Of a DNA stretch of 64,000 nucleotides, positions 43,371-51,805 are shown piece after piece. The notes under the pieces are model-generated. The model did no database searches. It was not told the origin of the DNA and was given only the letters and a program-made list of their open reading frames with translations. Origin of the DNA: an uncultured Bacteroides sp. (GTDB taxonomy: Bacteria; Bacteroidota; Bacteroidia; Bacteroidales; Bacteroidaceae); the NCBI RefSeq assembly GCF_958445495.1, contig NZ_CAUCSQ010000001.1:186001-250000 (forward strand), written 5' to 3'. Position numbers and translations under genes: made by a program. Numbering within the stretch: position 1 is the first letter of the stretch; every line of letters starts with the position of its first letter.

Positions 43371-44083
43371 ATAGAGATGCTCGGACATGCCAGTGCCGCC
43401 ATTGCGTCTTATCCGTGGCTCGGAACAGTGAATGCTCCCATAGAGGTGCCGGGCAAATTCGGAGTCCATTACAATACCTACAACATAGCAGACCCGCAAG
43501 TGGTGGAGGCATTGAAAAACATTCTGGAAGAAGTGATAGCGCTGTTTCCTTCGCCCGTGGTGCACATCGGCGGGGATGAGGTGAAATACAACCAGTGGAA
43601 AGAATCGCCTGCCGTGCGGGAGTATATGAGGAAACATTCGCTGAAATCACCGGCAGCAAACTACATGACTACCAGTCTGCCACCGATACGGAGGTGATGA
43701 ATGAGCAACTGGCAAAAAATGCCATCGTCCATTGCTGGAAAGGTGATTATTCGTTAGTCAAAGAGGCGATTGAGAATGGGTATGACATAGTGAATGCTTA
43801 TCATGAGTTTACCTACATCGACTATGATTATGAGAAAATCCCTCTGGAGAAATCTTACCGGTTCCATCCCGTCCCGGAAGGCATCGCACGGGAAAAAGAG
43901 AAACAGGTATTGGGACTGAGCTGCCAGATGTGGGGAGAATTCATCCCGACGGTAGAAAACATGGACCGGTTGCTGTTCCCCCGCATCACGGCATATGCGG
44001 AAACGGGCTGGACGTTAAAAGAAAACAAGAATTACCAGAGATTTTTGAAGGCATTGGACAATTATAAAAAAACGTATAAATAA
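43371..44083 (+). pseudogene. GH20 beta-N-acetylhexosaminidase, 5'-truncated and internally deleted
   Basis: Sequence resembling the middle and end of a GH20 enzyme begins abruptly at IEMLGHASAAIASYPWLG and runs to VVHIGGDEVKYNQW, which holds the catalytic Asp-Glu pair. The frame breaks near 43640: KHSLKSPAAN in one frame overlaps EITGSKLHDYQS in the next, where an intact enzyme would have about 25 more residues. The second part continues to AETGWTLKENKNYQRFLKAL and a stop. The signal peptide and N-terminal domain are absent. It cannot make an active enzyme. Confidence 0.85.
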
Positions 44084-44087
44084 AAAA

Positions 44088-44505
44088 ATGGATATGAACA
44101 GGCATTTTGCATGGCTATTGCTATTGATAAGCGTGACAGCGGAGGCGCAGGTAAAGTTATCGCCCTTATTTTCTGACAACATGGTGTTGCAGCAACAGAC
44201 GGAAGCACCGATATGGGGAAGCGCCCGACCGGGGAAAACAGTGGAAATCACAACGTCTTGGGACCGGAAGGAATACACAGTGAAAGCGGACGGACAAGGA
44301 CGGTGGAAAACGGAAGTCGCCACGCCGGAAGCAGGAGGGCCTTATAGGATTACCATCTCTGACGGGCAACGCTGAAGTTACCCTCCCGTTTGCAGTCCGT
44401 TATGCCTGGGCAAACAACCCGGAGGGTAATCTGTGCAACGGTGCGGGACTCCCCGCTTCTCCTTTCCGTACGGACGACTGGAAGGGGATGACCTATGGCA
44501 AGTGA
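44088..44505 (+). pseudogene. Sialate O-acetylesterase with most of the middle deleted
   Basis: The first 94 codons read as a normal start: signal peptide, then VKLSPLFSDNMVLQQ and WGSARPGKTVEI, the N-terminal jelly-roll of sialate O-acetylesterases. After GPYRITISDG the frame shifts and about 45 codons match the far C-terminus: AVRYAWANNPEGNL and LPASPFRTDDWKG. The catalytic SGNH-type domain is missing. It lies four bases after the GH20 remnant, suggesting an old host-glycan locus of which only scraps remain. Confidence 0.85.
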
Positions 44506-44821
44506 TATCTGTATATATCCAGTCTTGATAAAACTAAGCAGGGATATTCAGTAAATGTCCTAAAAATATAAGATGGCATGTGTGAATGAGTATAGAATTT
44601 CTCATTCCACATACCATCTTTATTTCGTATCTCAGCCATATCTTCGGAGAAGGATTCCCCCCGTTTTGACTGTCAAACCTTGCATTAGTTCTATACTGAC
44701 AAATGCAGATAGTCTAAAATTCAATAACCCCACTTCTAATAACCGTCTAAAAAAAGCAGAGTTCAAAACTTATTATCCTTCTATCCCCACTGTCAATAAA
44801 TCGTGCTCTACATTCTAGAAA
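44506..44821. other. Intergenic region between converging loci
   Basis: No gene is supported. The region lies between the plus-strand pseudogenes and the minus-strand locus B and contains a strong hairpin (44570-44620). Confidence 0.6.
44570..44620. terminator. Long hairpin, probable bidirectional terminator
   Basis: AAGATGGCATGTG(TG)AATGAG pairs with CTCATTCCACATACCATCTT, about 18 base pairs with a 10-base loop. It is flanked by TATTT on the plus side and, on the minus strand, by ATATTTTT. It can stop transcription from either converging locus. Confidence 0.7.
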
Positions 44822-46093
44822 TTAATATTCAACCTTATAATCCTTTTTAATTTTCTCACCTGCCCACGCCTTCTTTGTTGTCCAGTCTGCCGGTGCATCC
44901 GTCCAAAACGGGTTGTCCGCCGGCAATCCTAAAGGAAGAAAACTCAAAGTAGCCATATACAAACTACCGGTAGAGGTATATCCATCCGCCACTTCCGGCT
45001 GATGACCGTTAAAGCCTAAAACAAGCCATCCGTTTTTATCAAAATTTTGATTTCCCTCATACATATTTTTATGTACGGCTGTCAAAGCACAACGTACCTG
45101 TGCCGGAGATACATGAGCCGGTAATTTTTCCCGTAATGCAACATCCGCCAAAGATTGAAAAGCCGCTGTGCGATATGTAACGGAGCGTCCGAAAGCAGGA
45201 TAAGTTCCATCAGGACCAATGATACGCTCCGAAAATTCCGAATGACGTACCATTCTGTTCATGGCTTCGTCATACTCTTTTTGACTGGCCCTTTTCTTCG
45301 ATAACAAAGTTTCAAGCATCGCCACCATCATGGGATTCAAAACATAAGCGTTATAATAATCCATGCTGAATTTACTGCCGTCACTATACCAACCGTCACC
45401 CACATACCATTCTTTTATCTTATTTTTAGCGATATTGATACGAAACGGGTCAGACTCCGCCCCCTGTTGCAATAGAAAAGCTTCCGTCAGCCCTGTAAAC
45501 AACAACCAATTATTATATGCTCCCGTACGATTGCGTAAGGCCTTGAAAGACTCAAAATAACGTTGCTTAGTAACATCATCCAACGGCTCCCATAGAGCTT
45601 TCGGGGCACGTAAAAAAGCATGTACCAAATAAGCAGCATCTACAATGGGTTGTGCATATTCAGTGAAATTCAGCTTATCCGGCGATGAAGGATCAACAGC
45701 ATTCTTCAACCCTCTCAATACTTCCTCACGCATCTGTTTACGCAGTTTGCCTTCTTCCGTATCATCATCGGGCAATGCTAGCCAAGGTGCTACTCCTGCC
45801 AAAGTACGTCCTACAGCTTCCAAATGAGTCATAACTTTGAATCCGTCTGTCTTCCCACTGGCTGTTTCCACCGGCATATTTTGCCGCAAAGTATTTTCTG
45901 ACAGATTATGTATGACAGGATAGGAAATCTTCCATAAATACTTTACCCACAACGCACGGTCCTGTTCACCCGTAGTTACTTCTTCCACCAGTTGTTTTGC
46001 TGTTTTTTTATTCTTCTTATTTTGTGCATGAGTTACCATCATAGGCATCATGAGTAACATCAGCAAAAATACTGAATAATTTATCCGTTTCAT
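44822..46093 (-). CDS. DUF2264 family secreted protein
   Basis: A 423-residue protein with a signal peptide (about 1-23) and one DUF2264 domain. Recognisable segments are GKTDGFKVMTHLEAVGRTLAGVAPWLALP, NNWLLFTGLTEAFLL, DGWYSDGSKFSMDYYNAYVL and GPDGTYPAFGRSVTYRTAAFQSLADV. The predicted all-helical toroid resembles glycosidase and lyase barrels, and DUF2264 genes often occur in PULs, so an uronide- or glycan-degrading activity is plausible but not shown. It follows the GH88 gene by 40 bases and is the last gene of the right-hand locus. Confidence 0.85.
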   Translation of the reverse strand: MKRINYSVFLLMLLMMPMMVTHAQNKKNKKTAKQLVEEVTTGEQDRALWVKYLWKISYPVIHNLSENTLRQNMPVETASGKTDGFKVMTHLEAVGRTLAGVAPWLALPDDDTEEGKLRKQMREEVLRGLKNAVDPSSPDKLNFTEYAQPIVDAAYLVHAFLRAPKALWEPLDDVTKQRYFESFKALRNRTGAYNNWLLFTGLTEAFLLQQGAESDPFRINIAKNKIKEWYVGDGWYSDGSKFSMDYYNAYVLNPMMVAMLETLLSKKRASQKEYDEAMNRMVRHSEFSERIIGPDGTYPAFGRSVTYRTAAFQSLADVALREKLPAHVSPAQVRCALTAVHKNMYEGNQNFDKNGWLVLGFNGHQPEVADGYTSTGSLYMATLSFLPLGLPADNPFWTDAPADWTTKKAWAGEKIKKDYKVEY

Positions 46094-46133
46094 GATTATA
46101 GTTGTATTAATTTATTAGATTTAGATGACAAGA

Positions 46134-47399
46134 TTAGAACAAAGGTAAACCGTCCAACATTCGGCTATAACGGTAAAGTGCCTCAACGAAATAGTAATCT
46201 GCATATGTCAATGGTACATCAATCTCTGAATTATGCGGAATCGAACCTACACTGTGCATAAGAATGAAATTTCCGTTCTCTCCTTCTTCCGCCCGATAAG
46301 CCGAACTACCCAAAGAATGCATTATTTGTTTCGCTACTTCCAGATACTTTTTACCTTTTAACCCTCTAGTATAGGTACTTAGCTCCAACAAAGCGGATGC
46401 TGTACAAGCAGCGGCAGAAGCATCACGATAGTTAGTTACCACTTGATTGGCATTAGAACGGATACCCGGTATATATCCCTCCTGATTGGCATTAAAATCC
46501 CAATAAGCGACCTTATCCGAGGGTAAATTGGGATGGTTAATGTAAAAATCAGCCATACCTTGTGCCGTCTTCAGGAAACGCGGGTCTCTTGTCTCACGAT
46601 ATACCATCGTGAAACCATAGATTCCCCAAGCCTGTCCTCTGGACCAGGCTGAGTTATCCGAATACCCTTGCGAGGTTTCACCTTTAATCGGTTTTCCGCT
46701 TTCTTTATCATAATAAATAATGTGATAACAACTGAAATCGTCACGTACCTGATTCTTCATTACTTTTTCCGCATGAGAAACGGCGACCTTGCTGAAACTA
46801 TCGTCACCTGTCACTTTACTGGCATGAAACAAGAGTTCCAAATTCATCATATTATCTATAATAACCGGAAAATCGTACACCTTATCTCCATGCCAAGAAC
46901 GAAAACCATTCCAGGACTGTATTACTCCCGCCTTTTCCCGAAAACGGGTACAAAGTGAACGGGCCGATTCAATCAAAATATCATCGTATGATTTTTTCGG
47001 TTCAAAACGGTTGGCATTTCCATAACTGCAATACATCATAAAACCGATATCATGATTATCGGTAAAAGTCTTTACCGGCTCCATCTTCCGAGTATAGGCT
47101 AATGCCGAATCCTGTAATGTTTTGTCATCAAGATACTCAGATACATACCATAATGTCCCCGGAAAAAATCCTGCTGTCCACAAATAAATACTTCCTTTAG
47201 AGGGCATACCATTCTTCGCCAGGCTATGAGGCATTACTCTTTTTTCATTACCTGGAGTTTTCAGCATCAGGTTGCACTGTTTCGCCGCAAACTCCATGTT
47301 CTCTTTCACAAATTGTTTTTCGGTCTCTTGTCCCCAAATATGGTTTAAAGTACAAGAAAACAAAAAAGCACCGATTAAACTTATTCTACATTTCATCAT
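46134..47399 (-). CDS. GH88 unsaturated glucuronyl hydrolase, copy 1
   Basis: A 421-residue enzyme (signal peptide about 1-23). GH88 enzymes hydrate and remove the 4,5-unsaturated uronic acid left at chain ends by polysaccharide lyases. The two catalytic aspartates are in NHDIGFMMYCS (Asp 117) and VIIDNMMNLELL (Asp 182); GYSDNSAWSRGQAWGIYG and MHSVGSIPHNSEIDVPLTYADYYF are further family blocks. It is expressed with DUF2264 from a promoter with paired direct repeats (47506-47611). It shares the same domain plan with the GH88 at 55552 but differs in many positions. No lyase gene is visible in the window. Confidence 0.93.
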   Translation of the reverse strand: MMKCRISLIGAFLFSCTLNHIWGQETEKQFVKENMEFAAKQCNLMLKTPGNEKRVMPHSLAKNGMPSKGSIYLWTAGFFPGTLWYVSEYLDDKTLQDSALAYTRKMEPVKTFTDNHDIGFMMYCSYGNANRFEPKKSYDDILIESARSLCTRFREKAGVIQSWNGFRSWHGDKVYDFPVIIDNMMNLELLFHASKVTGDDSFSKVAVSHAEKVMKNQVRDDFSCYHIIYYDKESGKPIKGETSQGYSDNSAWSRGQAWGIYGFTMVYRETRDPRFLKTAQGMADFYINHPNLPSDKVAYWDFNANQEGYIPGIRSNANQVVTNYRDASAAACTASALLELSTYTRGLKGKKYLEVAKQIMHSLGSSAYRAEEGENGNFILMHSVGSIPHNSEIDVPLTYADYYFVEALYRYSRMLDGLPLF

Positions 47400-47479
47400 C
47401 GAATCATTTTATATTACCGTTCAACATACTTTTCACCTTTGTATATTATGACTTTAGTCATTACTTGTAGTTCCAAAGG

Positions 47480-47487
47480 CAAAAGTA
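47480..47487 (-). promoter_or_regulatory. -7 motif for the GH88-DUF2264 unit
   Basis: TACTTTTG on the minus strand fits TAnnTTTG about 80 bases before the GH88 start. The direct repeats lie just upstream, where an activator would sit. Confidence 0.5.
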
Positions 47488-47505
47488 GAACAATAAGTAT
47501 CGCCC

Positions 47506-47537
47506 CAGGGGTAAATTCATTTATTTCAGGGGTAAAT
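47506..47537 (-). promoter_or_regulatory. Direct-repeat operator, pair 1
   Basis: CAGGGGTAAAT (plus strand) occurs at 47506-47516 and 47527-47537, exactly 21 bases apart, about two helical turns. It lies immediately upstream of the -7 motif and fits a dimeric AraC-type DNA-binding domain such as that of the adjacent HTCS. Confidence 0.6.
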
Positions 47538-47576
47538 AATCACATCTTTTTTAATTTAACATTTGCTGCAAAAGGG

Positions 47577-47611
47577 ACATTTATGTACAAAAAGACACAT
47601 TTACGTACAAA
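47577..47611 (-). promoter_or_regulatory. Direct-repeat operator, pair 2
   Basis: ACATTTATGTACAAA (47577-47591) and ACATTTACGTACAAA (47597-47611) differ at one base and are spaced 20 bases. They lie about 100 bases upstream of the -7 motif, just behind the HTCS stop codon. Confidence 0.6.
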
Positions 47612-47628
47612 GTATAAAAGCAAATACA

Positions 47629-50600
47629 TTATTCGTTTCTGAATTCCTGAGGAGTCTTCCCCAATTGTATTTTAATGATATTACGGAAACTACGCAAAGT
47701 ATTAAAGCCTAGCATATAAGCAATTTCACTGATTTGCAGCTCTTTATTATGTTTCAACATATAGGCGGCTTTCTTCACTTTAATGCTTTGTATATAATCA
47801 TTAGGAGTCATACCGCATAGTGCCTTCAATTTGCTATACAACGAACTTCGACTGACTCCGACCTCCTGCGCCAATATAGCCGTATCAAATTCCGGTTCGG
47901 CAATATGCTTCTCCACTATCTCATTCAAACGGGTCAAGAACTCTTTATCCATTGAATTCATTGCCATATCCTGAAACTTATCCTGTACTCCGTCTTTATA
48001 CAGATTATCCGTATATTTCTGATGAATCAACATCCTGTTACGTATTAAATTGCAACAGCGGGACAGAAGCAGCTTCATATTAAAAGGCTTATTGATATAA
48101 TCATCGGCACCACACTGCAATCCTTCCAAATTTTTCTCATCTGAAGTCAAGGCTGTCAACAACACAACCGGGATATGACAAAGTTCAAAATTGTTTTTAA
48201 TCTTTGCGCACATTTCAATTCCATTCATCTCAGGCATCATTATATCACTTAATATCAAATCCGGCTTTTCCTCACTGGCTTTCTTCAACCCTTCCTTACC
48301 ATTCATTGCAATAGTGACACGGAATGTAGAAGAAAAAACTTCTGCCAACAGTTGAAGTAATTCATCATTGTCTTCCACAATCAATATGGATGCCTTGTGG
48401 CTATCCACATCTGCAACCATATTTCCTCCGGATTCCACTTCATTATCAGTTGTTGCCATTTCCGTATCCTGCACATAATCATCTATCAGGAACGAATGGT
48501 GTTCTCCCTGACCGAAAGTCTCCGTTTCTACCATCAAATATTCACCTTCTTCAAAGTGTGACTTCCCCTTTTTCAAGGTCACAATGAAAATCGAACCATA
48601 TCCTAACTGGCTGCGCACCTCTATCAAACCGTGATGCAATTCTACAAGACCTTTGGCAAGAGCCAATCCGATACCGGTTCCCTGTACATCTGCATTCTGT
48701 CCGTTTCCAGCCTGATAAAAACGGTCAAACACTTTAGCTAATGATTCGGGAGCAATTCCGACTCCATTATCAATCACTCTTATGACGATTTCCTGCTCAT
48801 TTTCTTCTATATGAATCATCACATTGCTTTGTTCCGGACTATATTTAATAGCATTCGACAATAAATTATTAAAAACCTTCCTTAATTGTGAAATATCTCC
48901 CCAACACAAAATCACTTCAGAAGAAATCTGCAACTGTAGCTTTATGCCTTTGAGTGCAGCTTGTGCCGTAAACGCTTTCAAGGTAGCCTGTACCAGTTCC
49001 ACGATATTGAACTCGGAGACTTTTAGCCGGATACCGCCCTGCTCCATCTTTCGAAAATCCAGTAGTTCCGATACTAATTCCCGAAGCTGGAAAGTAGTCT
49101 TATACATTTTCGTTAATCGCCGACCAATCGACTTATTCACATTGCAATTTTGCAGTAGAAGCTCTATTTGGGCAATAATCAAAGTCAACGGTGTCCGCAA
49201 TTCATGAGAAATATTGGCAAAAAAGCGCAGTTTCTCCTGATTGATTTCTTCGTCCTTCTCTCTCTCACGACGTTCATTGTCCAATGACAACTTCAAAGCC
49301 AGTTTTGACTTCCAATTACGATAAATGAAATAGCAGATACACCCCAGCAGAGAGAAATAAATCAAATAAGCCCACCATGAAGCAAACCAAGGGCGATTGA
49401 CAACAATTTCCATTTGGATGGTATGGGCAGATTGTTCAAGTTCGTTTTGATTCTTTTCACGCACAACCAGACGATAAGTACCGGGATTCAAGTTAGTGTA
49501 CGTGATATTTCTCGAAGAACTGGTCACCCACGTTTTATCAAATCCCTCCATCATATACTCATATTCCGATTCGTCAAATCCGCCACAGTAGTTATTCGAA
49601 GAAAAACGAATCATTATATTATTCTGATTGTATTTTAATTGCAGGCGATTGATAAAAGGTATAGCTTGCTTCAAAGCATCGGATTCATTAGGTACAACCA
49701 ACTCATTATTTATATAAAGAGAAGAGAAATACAGATTATAAGGTTTCGGAGCTTTTATCTGATTTTCATTAAATACGGTTAACCCGTTTATTCCGCCGAC
49801 AAACACGTCTCCATTCTCACATGCCAGCAATCCATTATCCTCATTCAATCCAGACAGAAGCAGGCGTTCGGAAGAGATGCTCCGAATGGTTTGACTTTTC
49901 TTGATATCCCAAAACATAATACCTTTGTCTGTCGATATAATTAATTCTCCCGATTTTCTTGACGCTATTTGATAGCAATAATCACTGATTAAGGAACTAT
50001 TATCTGTCTTATATCCGGTAAAAATACCATTATCCTCTTCAAAACGATACAATCCTGAACCATATGTACTTAAAAAGATAGTACCATTCTCATCTTCAAT
50101 AACTTCATAAGCCGGAAATTCTCCCAAACCATTCTGCCCAAGGTTATAAACGCTCACTTCTTCTTCATTCAGCAAATTTATCCGGGTCACTTCCCATTGA
50201 CCGACAATCCAAATATATCCCTTGGAATCTATCGTGAACCGGGCACCGCCAACAAAACTATTCTTAAATAAAGGTTGAGCCATCCCGGTATGCGGATTCA
50301 TCCTGAACAATCCCCGATTAGACAAAACTATAAGATCGGACTTATAGAATCCGATATCCCCGACTATTCCTCCCAATTGTCGTATATCTCCCAACTGCCT
50401 GACAGCACCGGTGGATATATCAAAAGTAAGAAGACCGCCCGTATGAGTACCAATATAAAGTTTATCTTCCCGGCTGTCATAAGTGAAACACTTCATATTC
50501 AAATAAGGCAATACTGCTGTTTGCCGATAGTGAGTGAACTTCTGCGTTGTTCTATCATATGAATTCAGTCCGCCGCCTTCTGTGCAAATCCATATAGTTC

Positions 50601-51681
50601 CTCTTTTATCCTCGAGCAGATTACCGACAAAAGAAAAGCTGACTCCTTCACTCTCCTGTTGGAGATTCTCCGCATAGTAGCTGAAAATATCCGCCGCAGG
50701 GTTGTAGTAATGCACACCACCATAATAAGAACCCATCCAAAGGGTTCCTTGTACATCTTTATAGATGGAATGAATAGAATTATGCCGTAAGTTTCCCGGA
50801 AGTCCTTCTTTAGTATAGGCTGTAAAGACTCCATTACTGTCCAGCCTATTAACTCCCTGAAAAGTTCCAAACCATAAATTACCTGAATCATCTTCAGCTA
50901 CGCAGCGGACATCATTATTCAATAAAGAATTCATGTTTTCTTTTTTCAGATAGTGAACCACTGAAGACGCATCGCCTGATATCTTATAAATCCCGTGCCT
51001 TAGTGGAGCCGCCCATATCTGCTGATGAGAATCTTCGTACAGAAAACGAATATGGATATCCGGAAGCACGCATTTGGTTTCATCTCCTGCTCCATGTCGT
51101 TTTAATACATACAAGCCTTTATTAGTACCTATCCACAACGATTCTTTTGAATCATACCACAATGCAGAGATAGAACTTCCCATCTCCTGAGGCAATACAT
51201 ATACAGACTCAAATTCAAGTTTTTCCTTGTTCCATTGAAATAAGGAGTCCGATACTGCCATCAATATATGTTCGTTACAGTTCACCAGGCAGTCTATTTT
51301 TCCTCTACGCAAACGGGAAAACCGGTCTAAATGAAGTTCATATCGAATCAAAGAACGATCGGACACAAAAAAGATATTTCCGTTATGATCGCCTGTTATA
51401 GCATTTATCTGATTACCGACTTTTACATCTTTTTGCTTGAAATAAGAGGTTTTGAGAGCTTTAATTTCATCTCCGTCATACACATTGATACCTTCTAACG
51501 TTCCAAACCACATCCGCCCCAATTCATCCTGATAGATAGAAAGGACGGAAGTCTGAGACAATCCATCCTTTACATCTAAATTATGAAAATGTACACGGGC
51601 ATTTATTTGCAGACAAAACAATACAAACACTAGAGTAAGTGTCAGAGAGGATTTCCACTGCATTAGACTGTTTTTCATCAT
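47629..51681 (-). CDS. Hybrid two-component system (HTCS) regulator
   Basis: A 1350-residue sensor-regulator that joins a whole two-component pathway in one chain. In order: signal peptide (about 1-28), two seven-bladed propellers of Reg_prop repeats (about 30-650; phrases like RMWFGTLEGINVYDG and GTLWMGSYYGGVHYYN), a Y_Y_Y domain (about 690-775), a membrane helix (about 785-805), HisKA with NISHELRTPLTL, a HATPase (VIDNGVGIAPES, GTGIGLALAKGLVELHHG), a receiver (ILIVEDNDE, LSDIMMPEMNG, DDYINKPF) and a C-terminal AraC helix-turn-helix. HTCS proteins bind oligosaccharides in the periplasm and switch on the adjoining PUL. It has its own promoter. Confidence 0.97.
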   Translation of the reverse strand: MMKNSLMQWKSSLTLTLVFVLFCLQINARVHFHNLDVKDGLSQTSVLSIYQDELGRMWFGTLEGINVYDGDEIKALKTSYFKQKDVKVGNQINAITGDHNGNIFFVSDRSLIRYELHLDRFSRLRRGKIDCLVNCNEHILMAVSDSLFQWNKEKLEFESVYVLPQEMGSSISALWYDSKESLWIGTNKGLYVLKRHGAGDETKCVLPDIHIRFLYEDSHQQIWAAPLRHGIYKISGDASSVVHYLKKENMNSLLNNDVRCVAEDDSGNLWFGTFQGVNRLDSNGVFTAYTKEGLPGNLRHNSIHSIYKDVQGTLWMGSYYGGVHYYNPAADIFSYYAENLQQESEGVSFSFVGNLLEDKRGTIWICTEGGGLNSYDRTTQKFTHYRQTAVLPYLNMKCFTYDSREDKLYIGTHTGGLLTFDISTGAVRQLGDIRQLGGIVGDIGFYKSDLIVLSNRGLFRMNPHTGMAQPLFKNSFVGGARFTIDSKGYIWIVGQWEVTRINLLNEEEVSVYNLGQNGLGEFPAYEVIEDENGTIFLSTYGSGLYRFEEDNGIFTGYKTDNSSLISDYCYQIASRKSGELIISTDKGIMFWDIKKSQTIRSISSERLLLSGLNEDNGLLACENGDVFVGGINGLTVFNENQIKAPKPYNLYFSSLYINNELVVPNESDALKQAIPFINRLQLKYNQNNIMIRFSSNNYCGGFDESEYEYMMEGFDKTWVTSSSRNITYTNLNPGTYRLVVREKNQNELEQSAHTIQMEIVVNRPWFASWWAYLIYFSLLGCICYFIYRNWKSKLALKLSLDNERREREKDEEINQEKLRFFANISHELRTPLTLIIAQIELLLQNCNVNKSIGRRLTKMYKTTFQLRELVSELLDFRKMEQGGIRLKVSEFNIVELVQATLKAFTAQAALKGIKLQLQISSEVILCWGDISQLRKVFNNLLSNAIKYSPEQSNVMIHIEENEQEIVIRVIDNGVGIAPESLAKVFDRFYQAGNGQNADVQGTGIGLALAKGLVELHHGLIEVRSQLGYGSIFIVTLKKGKSHFEEGEYLMVETETFGQGEHHSFLIDDYVQDTEMATTDNEVESGGNMVADVDSHKASILIVEDNDELLQLLAEVFSSTFRVTIAMNGKEGLKKASEEKPDLILSDIMMPEMNGIEMCAKIKNNFELCHIPVVLLTALTSDEKNLEGLQCGADDYINKPFNMKLLLSRCCNLIRNRMLIHQKYTDNLYKDGVQDKFQDMAMNSMDKEFLTRLNEIVEKHIAEPEFDTAILAQEVGVSRSSLYSKLKALCGMTPNDYIQSIKVKKAAYMLKHNKELQISEIAYMLGFNTLRSFRNIIKIQLGKTPQEFRNE

Positions 51682-51735
51682 TATCCGAATACTATATTAC
51701 AAATTTCCAACAATATATAATCCGCTTCTTAAAAG

Positions 51736-51767
51736 CAAATGTACACAAATTATCCTGTATCCGCAAA
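51736..51767 (-). promoter_or_regulatory. Promoter of the HTCS gene
   Basis: On the minus strand TTTG (51764-51767), a 20-base spacer and TACATTTG (51736-51743) form a -33/-7 pair about 54 bases before the start. It allows HTCS expression apart from the upstream operon. Confidence 0.7.
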
Positions 51768-51805
51768 AAATCATCCTTTATTGCAAGATGTCCTCTCTGT
51801 CACAG

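Noticed and set aside
44573..44818. 81-codon plus-strand frame between the pseudogenes and DUF2264
   Set aside because: It starts inside the terminator hairpin and has no protein character.
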